A stretch of 64,000 bases of DNA from Streptomyces zingiberis (GTDB taxonomy: Bacteria > Actinomycetota > Actinomycetes > Streptomycetales > Streptomycetaceae). Within the stretch, counting starts at the first letter, position 1. Every line of letters starts with the position of its first letter. Made by a program: the position numbers and the translations under genes. Of this stretch, positions 24,815 to 32,364 are shown in pieces. The DNA is taken from the NCBI RefSeq assembly GCF_012034935.1, contig NZ_JAATEN010000015.1:62001-126000 (forward strand), given 5' to 3'. The notes beneath the pieces were generated by a model, which did not search any database, was not told where the DNA came from, and saw only the letters and a list, made by a program, of their open reading frames with translations.

Positions 24815-25012
24815 GACGGGCGGGCCGGTGACGCACGAAGCGGGCCCCGGGGAGAGCGCGCCAACCGCTGCCGTCCGCGTACCGTCCGCTGTCGCCCTCC
24901 GGTGCGACGGACACGGTCAGCTCGTCAGTGACTCCGGCGCCGGTCGTCCGCCGGGGATGTTCCCGCGCGTTCCGCGCCCCGTCCGTGACCGTGACCGGGG
25001 CCGGGCCGGAGG

Positions 25013-27820
25013 TCAGCCCGGGTATTCGCCCGTCAGCATCGCCGAGGTGAGTTCGACCCGCGAGCGGTAGCCGGTGCGTTTGAAGAGCCGGCCCAGGCGG
25101 CTCTCCACGCTCTTCTCGCTGACTTCGAGCACGACCGCGAGTTCGCGGTTGGTGAGGCCTTCGGCGACGAGGGTGGCGAGCAGCCGCTCGTTCTCGGCGG
25201 TGGTCTGGCTCTGGCGGGGCAGGGCGAGGCCGTACCCGCGCATCACGTTGCGCAGCTGGGCGCGGCGCAGCAGGGCGTCGAGGTCGCCGTAGAGCGCGTA
25301 CGCCTCGTGCAGCAGGGACGGGTCGGCCAGCCGGTGGCGGACGAGCATGGTCATGGTGTCGGCCTGTTCCAGTGGCTGGGCGCGGTGCCGGACGACCCGT
25401 ATCGCCTCGTCGGCGGCCGCGCGGTCCTGGTGCACGACGGCGGTGCCGAGCAGCCGGCACATCCGGGCCCGGCCTGTGCCGAGCTGATCGGCGATGCGGC
25501 TCAGCTCGTCCAGGCACCGCTGTGCCGCGGCCCGGTCGCCCCCGGCCAGTTCGGACACGGCCCGCATCAGCCACAGTTCCTCGGTGCCGACGACCAGGCC
25601 GCGCTCGACGGCCAGGGTGAGCGCGTCCGCGATGACCTGGTTCCCCCGCTGGAGGTCGCCGAGGGACAGGTCCAGGCACCACTCCGCCAGGGCGAGCAGG
25701 TGCAGGGCCACGGGCTGCACCGCCCGCGCCCGGTCGATCACCTCGCGGGCCCGGGCCAGCTGGCCGCGGGCGCCGAGGATGATGCTGGTCTCCCGGGACA
25801 TCAGGGTGTGCGTGGGCAGGTCGCCCACCGAGAGGCCGGTGGCCAGGCCGAGCCGCGCCAGGCTGAGGGCCGGGTCCCAGCGCCCGGCCAGGCTGTCCGC
25901 CACCACCCGGTCGGGGAGGGGACGGTAGTCCGAGGGCAGCGCGTGCGCCGCCAGCAGCCGCTGCGCCCGGTCCAGTTCGCCCAGGGCCATCAGCGCCCGG
26001 GCCAGCTGCGACAGCTGTTCGAAGCGGTGGCGTGACTCCTCCGACCACAGGGGCCACCCGGGCGGGGCCGCGGCCATCCGGTCGAACGCCTCGGTCCGGC
26101 CGAGGTACGCGGCGATGCAGTCGCTGAAGAGCATGCCGAGCGCGGCGACGGTGCCGCCCTCCCGGGCCCAGGCCTCCCGCCGGCGCGTCAGGCACTCGTC
26201 CGCCTCCCGCCAGCGGTCCAAGTGGCACAGGGCGAGGGCCCGGGTGAGGGAGCGATGTCCCTCACCGCCGGGCAGCTTGCGCCAGCCGCCCTCGCAGATC
26301 TCGGTGAGCGCCGCCCGGTCTGCGACCCCCCCGAGGGAGACGACGTAGATCATCTCCATTTCGAGCAGCGCCTCCGGGGTGACCAGGCCGGCGTGTTCGG
26401 ACAGCACCGTCCACGCGCTCTCCAGGGCGTCGGTGTGCCGGAGGTGAATGCAGCAGGTGGCGGCGTGCGCGAGCAGGGCGCGGGCGCGCCGCTCCGGCTC
26501 GGTGGCCAGCTCGGCGGCGGCCCGCAGCCGGCGTTCCGCGGCGTAGCCGTCCTCCAGCATGGCCGCGGTGCCCAGGGCGATCAGCTCCCCGGAGGCCCGC
26601 CGCGCGTCCACGAACCGCCCCGCGGCGACGAGTTGCTCGGCGAGGTAGGGGCCGTCCGCGGTGGCCTCGCCCGCCCAGATCGCGGTGACGGCGAGCTGGG
26701 CGAGCCTGCGCCGCTCGTACGGCCCGAGGCAGGTGATCAGCGCGGACGCCAGCAGCGGCAGCCGGAACCTCCAGTGGCCCGGCCGGGGCCCCTGCCACAG
26801 CACCCCCTCCGCCCACAGCTCGGTCAGGGCCGCGCCGACCTCGTCCGCGTCGGCGCCCACGGCCTCGCTGACGAGCCGGGCCGCCTCCGGGCCCAGCGGG
26901 TGCAGCACGGCCAGCGCCTTGGCCACCGGCCAGACCAGCCCGCCCAGTTGCCGCAGATACTCGACCGGCGGCAGGCCGGCCGGCAGCGAGGGCGGCCGGT
27001 TCGGTGAGGGGAGGAAGGCGTGCCGGTCGAAGACGCACAGGGAGTCGCTCCGCCGGTACCCCGCCAGGGCGGTGAGCACGGCGGCGGGCCTGCCGCGGCA
27101 CTCCCGGTTGAGATACCCGAGCAGCGACGGCGACGGCTTGGCCTGTAATTGCTGGGCGACCAGCGCGCGCACCTCCGCGCTGCCCAGCGGGCGCAGCGGC
27201 ACCACCTCGGCGAGGCCGGCCGCCCGTAGCCGCTCCAGCGCGGCCCGGTCGCCCTCCGGGTCGGCCGGGGACGGGCGGAACGCGCAGACGAAGCGGACGG
27301 GGCCGGCCCCGGGGGCGCGGAGCAGCGTCAGCAGCACGGCGCGCGAGCCCGGATCGGCCCACTGCGCGTCGTCGATGAGGACGACGGGCGCGCCGGAGGC
27401 CGCGAGGGACGTCCGCAGTTCGGCGGCGAGCTGACGGCCGGTGTCGGGGCCCGCCCCCGGGGCGGCCGCCCTCACCGCGACCGCGCGCCTGGGGTCGCCG
27501 TTCCGGTGCCGGACGGCGAGTTCGGCGGAGAGGCGGGCGGCGAGGGAGTAGGGGCGATCGCGCTCGTTGCGCGCCACCCGCAGGGTCAGGGTGGGGAGGC
27601 CACGCGCGGCGAACGCCTCCCGGGCGGCGGCCAGCACCGTGCTGCGGCCGATCCCCGCCGGGCCCGTGACCAGGACCAGCGGGGTCCCGGCGGTGCCGGT
27701 GACGGCGCCGGTGGCGGTGCCCGTGGCGGCGTCGACGACACGCGCGACGCAGGCGTCACGGCCGTACATCGCCTCCGCCGGCACGTCGCAAACGGCCGCA
27801 CAGTGCCCGTCGTCCATCAC
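25013..27820 (-). CDS. LAL-type LuxR regulator 1, with a TTA codon
   Basis: A large ATP-binding LuxR-family activator (935 residues): Walker A GPAGIGRST near residue 55, a long TPR-like middle region, and a C-terminal LuxR helix-turn-helix (NRELAVVLEVSEKSVESRLGRLFKRTGYRSRVEL). Such proteins are cluster-situated activators of secondary metabolism. Codon 225 (27148-27146) is TTA (in AQQLQAK), so translation should depend on the bldA tRNA. The start is GTG 27820 or ATG 27817; the ribosome site is poor (GAGG immediately adjacent). It is divergent from a second LAL gene, and the two flank the left border of the terpenoid cluster. Confidence 0.92.
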   Translation of the reverse strand: MMDDGHCAAVCDVPAEAMYGRDACVARVVDAATGTATGAVTGTAGTPLVLVTGPAGIGRSTVLAAAREAFAARGLPTLTLRVARNERDRPYSLAARLSAELAVRHRNGDPRRAVAVRAAAPGAGPDTGRQLAAELRTSLAASGAPVVLIDDAQWADPGSRAVLLTLLRAPGAGPVRFVCAFRPSPADPEGDRAALERLRAAGLAEVVPLRPLGSAEVRALVAQQLQAKPSPSLLGYLNRECRGRPAAVLTALAGYRRSDSLCVFDRHAFLPSPNRPPSLPAGLPPVEYLRQLGGLVWPVAKALAVLHPLGPEAARLVSEAVGADADEVGAALTELWAEGVLWQGPRPGHWRFRLPLLASALITCLGPYERRRLAQLAVTAIWAGEATADGPYLAEQLVAAGRFVDARRASGELIALGTAAMLEDGYAAERRLRAAAELATEPERRARALLAHAATCCIHLRHTDALESAWTVLSEHAGLVTPEALLEMEMIYVVSLGGVADRAALTEICEGGWRKLPGGEGHRSLTRALALCHLDRWREADECLTRRREAWAREGGTVAALGMLFSDCIAAYLGRTEAFDRMAAAPPGWPLWSEESRHRFEQLSQLARALMALGELDRAQRLLAAHALPSDYRPLPDRVVADSLAGRWDPALSLARLGLATGLSVGDLPTHTLMSRETSIILGARGQLARAREVIDRARAVQPVALHLLALAEWCLDLSLGDLQRGNQVIADALTLAVERGLVVGTEELWLMRAVSELAGGDRAAAQRCLDELSRIADQLGTGRARMCRLLGTAVVHQDRAAADEAIRVVRHRAQPLEQADTMTMLVRHRLADPSLLHEAYALYGDLDALLRRAQLRNVMRGYGLALPRQSQTTAENERLLATLVAEGLTNRELAVVLEVSEKSVESRLGRLFKRTGYRSRVELTSAMLTGEYPG

Positions 27821-28074
27821 CTCAGCAGTATGCCCGGCGCCGGCCCAGGGCAGGGCGGGTGAAAGTTCCTTCTCCCTGCCCCATGGGGAATGCCCTCCAG
27901 GGCGGGCCGGTCACGGGAAGACCTCCGGGACGCCGGGGCCGGGCCGGGCGGCGGCCACGCGGCCCCATTGCCGCGCGGCACGGGAGACAGCACAGTGCTC
28001 TCCGTACGCCGCGCCGGTACCGACCCGCGCACGTACGGCCCGCTCGCGCACCGCATCTCCACCGCACGGCACAC

Positions 28075-28125
28075 GCACCACACCTGCACCGCACCGCACT
28101 CGCACCACACCTGCACCGCACCGCA
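28075..28125. repeat. 27-bp-period tandem repeat upstream of LAL regulator 2
   Basis: Two copies identical over 24 bp occupy 28075-28098 and 28102-28125, rich in CACC/GCAC. They lie 40-90 bp before the GTG start of the second LAL gene, in its leader or promoter, within a 345-bp gene-free gap (27821-28165). They could be operator repeats or slippage products. Confidence 0.7.
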
Positions 28126-28165
28126 TGTACCACTCGCCGCACCACGCCACGAGAGGAGAACCGCA

Positions 28166-31099
28166 GTGGCCCGAACGCGCGCCGTGCTCCGGGGACGGGA
28201 CGAGGAACTGGCGGTGCTGCGCACCGCGCTGACGGCCGACGGCGGGCGCCTGGTCGTCCTTCTGGGCCCGGCCGGCAGCGGCAGGACCGCCGTGCTGGAC
28301 GAGGTGGAGCGGCTGCTGGGCGCCGCCGGGACACGTGTGCTGCCGATCCGCCCGGGCGCCGGCCCGGACGGCGGTGACGATGGTGACGACGCGTTCGCCC
28401 TCGCACCGCTGGTGCGCACGGTGCGCGACCGGTTCGAGCAGTTCCCGGAGGGCGGGCCGGCCGACGAGCTCGCGGCCGTGGCCCGGTTGAGCGAGGCGGC
28501 GGAGCGGGACGGCGGGGGATGGCGGCCGTCGATGATCACCACGCTGGGCGACCTGTTCGACCGGATCGGCCGCCAGGGCCGCACCGCGATCCTCGCCGAC
28601 GACGCGCACGCGATCGCCGAGCCCGCCCCCCTGCTCACCGCGGCCCGCCGGTCGGGGTTAACCGTGCTGGCCACCTGTGAGACGAGCGCGCGGCACGCCC
28701 CGGGAGCCGCCGAACTCCTGGCCCTGGCCGATCAGGTGGTGACGCTCGGGCCGCTGGCCGACGACGCCGCGGAGTCCCTGGCACGCCGCGCGCAGGGCGC
28801 ACGGCTCGACGAGGCGGTGCCGGACCTTCTGCGCGGGGCGCTGGGGCCGCTGTTCGGCAACCCCGGCACTGTGCTGAACACCCTCGCCGACCTGCGCGAA
28901 CGCGGCCGGCTGACGGTCTTCCGCGGCCGGCTGTGCCTGCGCGCCCCGTCCGAGCCGATCGAACTGCCCGCCGGCCACCCCCTCCTGCGCCGGGTCGCCG
29001 CGCTCGGCGAACCGGCGGGGCGGCTGCTGTCCGCGGTCGCCGTGTGGGACGGCGTCGGCGTCTCCGATCTGCCACTGCTCGCCGAGGTGATCGGGGCCCG
29101 GCTCGCCGACTGCGGGCGCGCGCTCGACGAGCTGATCGACGCGGAGGTGCTCGTCGCCGACCCGGCGGGCCGGGTGAGCTGCCGGTGCCCCGCCCTGGCG
29201 GCCTCCGCCGCCGCCTCACGGGGCGATCAGGGTGGCGCGGCCCTGCACGCGGAGATCGCCCGGCGGCTGCTGGCGGAGGACCCGCTGGAGGGCGGGGCCG
29301 GTTCCGCGGCGCTCGCCGACCACATCGCGCTCGGCGGACCGGCCGTCACCCTCGACGCGCCCCGGGTCACCCGGCTGCTCGGCCTGGCGGCGGGCGCCGA
29401 GGCGGAGCAACCGGAGCGCGCGGCCGGGTGGTACGCGGCGGCGCTGCGCCACCTGCCTCCGGGGGAACCGGAACATGCCCGTACGCTCTACCGGCTGCTG
29501 GACCTGGTGCTCCGGACGGGCCGGTACGAACTGCTGCGCGACGTGCTCGCCCGGGCCGCGGAACAGGGCCTGCTCGACTGTTCCGCGCGGCGGGGCGGTC
29601 CGGACCGTCCCCCGGAGCCGGGCCGGGCCGCGGTGGGCTCGCCGTTGATCCGCCTCGCCGCGGTCGTGGCCGCCCTGCACTCGGGCGAGCCGCCCGCCGG
29701 GGAGCCCGCGCTGTCCGTGCTGGACGAGGGGATCACGGGCCGCGAACCGATGGGATTCGCGCCGTGGTGGTTCGGGCGTCCGCCCGCTCCCGGCGGCGAA
29801 CCCGGAGGGCGCGAGGCCGATACCCCGGACGGCTCAGGCGGCCCAGGCGGCCCAGGCGGCCCGGACGCCTCGGACTCCCCGGACGCCTCGGACACATCGG
29901 ACGCCTCATGTATCTCAGAGGTCTCAGTCTCTTCGGAGGGCTCGCCGGCCCCGGGCATCCCGGCCGGCGCCCCGAACCTGCTGCCGGCCGGCCGGCTGGA
30001 CCTGCTGACCACCGCCCTGGCCGGTGATCCCGGGGCCTTCGAGCGCGCCTGGCGCCGCTCCGGCCGGTCCGTGCCCTCCGCGGAACTGGGACGGCTGCAC
30101 CGCGCGGCCGCGGTGGCCGACATCGCCACCGTGGCGCGGCTCGTACTGGGGGACCGGTACCGGGTTCCGGAGACCGGCGTGCTCGGCGTGTACCGCCGGG
30201 TGGTACGCGGCTACGCCCGCGCGGACTGGTCGCAGGCCATGTCCGCGGCCCGCGAACTGGAGCTGTCGTATCCCGGGGAGACGCTGGCGCACCAGGGGGC
30301 CCGTCTCTTCGCCGCCGAGATCTGTGCCGCCCGCGGCGAGACCCGGCAGGCGGCCCAGTGGCTGGACGACGCCGAGCCGGCCCCCGGGCTCGTCGTGATG
30401 CGGGCCTGGGTGCGGATCGGCCTGCTGAGCCATGCGGGCGCCGGCCGGCGCGTGCCGCCGCTGGTCCGCAGGCTCAGCGGCCGGCTGCGCCGGGAGGGGG
30501 TGGTCGCGGGGCTCGACCTCCTGCTGATGCGCGCGGTACGGATCGCCGCCTTCACCGACGACCACCAGGGCGCGGCGTCCCTGCTGGAGGAGATCGAACT
30601 GGCCCGCCGCGACCTCGGGACGGAGGCGGCGGAGAGTCTCGCCCTCGCGCGCGGCCTCGTGCGGCGCGACCTCCGGCAGGCACGGCGGGCCGCCGAACTG
30701 GCCCGGCGGCGGGGGGACCTGCCCTCGCTGCTGTGCCTGTGCCTCGTGGTCGCGCGGTTCGCCGAGGACCCGCGGCCCTGGCTGCGCGAGGCCCACGCCC
30801 TGGCCACCCAGTGCGACGCGTCGGTGCCGCTGGCCCACGTCCGGGCGGTGACCCGGGAGCGGGGTGTGCCGGCCCCGCGGGCCCGGGGCCGGCGGGAGGA
30901 CTCGGCCGTCACCGAGCGGCGTATCGTCGAACTGATCGGCGAGGGCCTGACCAACCGGCAGATCGCGCTGCGCCTGAGGATCAGTGAGAAGACGGTGGAG
31001 AACCACCTGACCCGGCTGTTCGCCCGCACGGGGGTCCGTTCCCGCGTCGAACTGGCCGCGGTCAGCCTGGGCGGCCGGCTGACGCGTACGGTGACCTGA
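28166..31099 (+). CDS. LAL-type LuxR regulator 2, with a TTA codon
   Basis: A 977-residue LAL regulator: Walker A LGPAGSGRTAV (about residue 35), AAA-like ATPase region, TPR-like middle, and a LuxR helix-turn-helix at the C-terminus (NRQIALRLRISEKTVENHLTRLFARTGVRSRVEL). Codon 165 (28658-28660) is TTA, within RRSGLTVLAT. A Gly/Ser/Asp-rich insert, about residues 555-590, interrupts the middle region. GTG 28166 is chosen because AGGAG lies seven bases upstream; the frame extends further but reads through the 27-bp repeats. It points toward the biosynthetic operon beginning at 31330 and is a likely activator of it. Confidence 0.92.
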   Translation: MARTRAVLRGRDEELAVLRTALTADGGRLVVLLGPAGSGRTAVLDEVERLLGAAGTRVLPIRPGAGPDGGDDGDDAFALAPLVRTVRDRFEQFPEGGPADELAAVARLSEAAERDGGGWRPSMITTLGDLFDRIGRQGRTAILADDAHAIAEPAPLLTAARRSGLTVLATCETSARHAPGAAELLALADQVVTLGPLADDAAESLARRAQGARLDEAVPDLLRGALGPLFGNPGTVLNTLADLRERGRLTVFRGRLCLRAPSEPIELPAGHPLLRRVAALGEPAGRLLSAVAVWDGVGVSDLPLLAEVIGARLADCGRALDELIDAEVLVADPAGRVSCRCPALAASAAASRGDQGGAALHAEIARRLLAEDPLEGGAGSAALADHIALGGPAVTLDAPRVTRLLGLAAGAEAEQPERAAGWYAAALRHLPPGEPEHARTLYRLLDLVLRTGRYELLRDVLARAAEQGLLDCSARRGGPDRPPEPGRAAVGSPLIRLAAVVAALHSGEPPAGEPALSVLDEGITGREPMGFAPWWFGRPPAPGGEPGGREADTPDGSGGPGGPGGPDASDSPDASDTSDASCISEVSVSSEGSPAPGIPAGAPNLLPAGRLDLLTTALAGDPGAFERAWRRSGRSVPSAELGRLHRAAAVADIATVARLVLGDRYRVPETGVLGVYRRVVRGYARADWSQAMSAARELELSYPGETLAHQGARLFAAEICAARGETRQAAQWLDDAEPAPGLVVMRAWVRIGLLSHAGAGRRVPPLVRRLSGRLRREGVVAGLDLLLMRAVRIAAFTDDHQGAASLLEEIELARRDLGTEAAESLALARGLVRRDLRQARRAAELARRRGDLPSLLCLCLVVARFAEDPRPWLREAHALATQCDASVPLAHVRAVTRERGVPAPRARGRREDSAVTERRIVELIGEGLTNRQIALRLRISEKTVENHLTRLFARTGVRSRVELAAVSLGGRLTRTVT

Positions 31100-31316
31100 G
31101 CACCGCGCCGTCAGCGTCAGCGCCACCGCCACCGCCCCGGGCCCGCGCTCCCCGCGGCTCGGGGCACACGCGCCGGCCGCCGCTGCCGCCCGGGACGGCC
31201 CCCACCGTCCCGCCACCGCCCCGTCACCGCCCAGGTCCCGGGCCAAAGATGCCAACCCCCGGTCCCACTCGGGCCCAGGCGGGCCGCCGGTGACGACAGT
31301 CCCCCGGCCTCCTCCT

Positions 31317-31322
31317 TAGCGT
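31317..31322 (+). promoter_or_regulatory. Possible -10 (TAGCGT) of a leaderless biosynthetic transcript
   Basis: TAGCGT lies seven bases before the ATG at 31330, and the adjacent upstream bases contain an anti-Shine-Dalgarno rather than a ribosome site. This suggests that the first biosynthetic gene is leaderless. The -35 is unclear; the candidate TGACGA at 31291 is 20 bp away. Confidence 0.4.
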
Positions 31323-31329
31323 CGTACTC

Positions 31330-32319
31330 ATGACCGACGTCGATGTTCCTCAGGTCGCTGATCCCGAAGTGGCAGCCATCGTGCGGGCCGAGGTCGAGAG
31401 CCGGTGGCCGCACGACGTTTCCGGCCTCGATGAGCTGGTGCGCTACGCGCTGGTGCCCTTCGGGAAGATGATGGGCCCCTGGCTGGTGGTCCGATCCAGT
31501 CTCGTGGTGGGAGGTGACGTGGCCACCGTCCTTCCCGCGGCGGTGGCTCTGGAATGTATCCAGGTCGGCGCGATGATGCACGACGACATCATCGACAGCG
31601 ACGGAGAACGGCGCGCCAAGCCGGCCGCGCACACGGTGTACGGAAAGCCCGCGGCGATCGTCGGCGGCGACGGGCTGTACTTCCACGGCTTCGGCGCCCT
31701 CGCCGAATGCCGGGCGGCGGGAGCCCCCGCGCCGCGGGTGGCGGACGCGCTGACGGTGCTGTCCAAGGCCGGACTGCGGATCGGGGACGCGGCCCTCCGG
31801 GAGATCCGGATGAGCCGCGAGGTCTGCTCCGTCGACGACTACCTCGACATGATCGCGGACAAGAGCGGCGCCCTGCTGTGGATGGCCTGCGGTGTCGGCG
31901 CCACCCTGGGCGGCGCCGACGACACGGAGCTGAAGGCGCTCAGCGAGTACAGCGACCAGCTGGGCATCGCCTACCAGATACGCGACGACCTGATGGCCTA
32001 CGACGGCACGCGGGCGGGTAAACCGAACGTCTCCGACATCCGTAACGGCCGCCCCACCCTGCCGGTCCTGCTCGCCCACGAACGCGCCTCCGCCGCACGG
32101 CAGCGGCGGATCGAGACCCTGCTCGCCGACATCTCGGTCCCGGTCGGCGAGCGCTACGAGGCCATGGCCGAACTCGTCCACGCGTACGACGGAGCGGCGG
32201 CGGCCCGCGAGGTGTCACACCGCCATGTGCGGATGGCCGCCGCCGCGCTGGAAGCCCTGCCACCCGGTGTGCACCGGGACGCGCTGATGGACCTCACCGT
32301 GCCCGGTCGCCTCGTGTGA
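31330..32319 (+). CDS. Trans-isoprenyl diphosphate synthase homologue 1 (possible aromatic prenyltransferase role)
   Basis: A 329-residue all-alpha prenyl synthase fold. The first Asp-rich motif is DDIID (Asp 85, 86, 89). The second reads QIRDDLMAYD (219-225), with Ala at 223 where DDxxD would carry Asp. It makes allylic diphosphates or, as in fungal PaxC-type enzymes of the same fold, transfers a geranylgeranyl group to an indole acceptor. It differs clearly from the second synthase at 34736-35761, so the two are unlikely to be redundant. It is the first gene of the rightward operon, probably leaderless. Confidence 0.85.
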   Translation: MTDVDVPQVADPEVAAIVRAEVESRWPHDVSGLDELVRYALVPFGKMMGPWLVVRSSLVVGGDVATVLPAAVALECIQVGAMMHDDIIDSDGERRAKPAAHTVYGKPAAIVGGDGLYFHGFGALAECRAAGAPAPRVADALTVLSKAGLRIGDAALREIRMSREVCSVDDYLDMIADKSGALLWMACGVGATLGGADDTELKALSEYSDQLGIAYQIRDDLMAYDGTRAGKPNVSDIRNGRPTLPVLLAHERASAARQRRIETLLADISVPVGERYEAMAELVHAYDGAAAAREVSHRHVRMAAAALEALPPGVHRDALMDLTVPGRLV

Positions 32320-32364
32320 CACGAGCGGTGCGTGGAGCGCGACTCACCCCGAGGAGCTGGCCCG

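Noticed and set aside
28075..28125. Possible CRISPR-like repeats
   Set aside because: Only two copies with a 3-nt separation and no spacers or cas genes; it is a simple tandem duplication.
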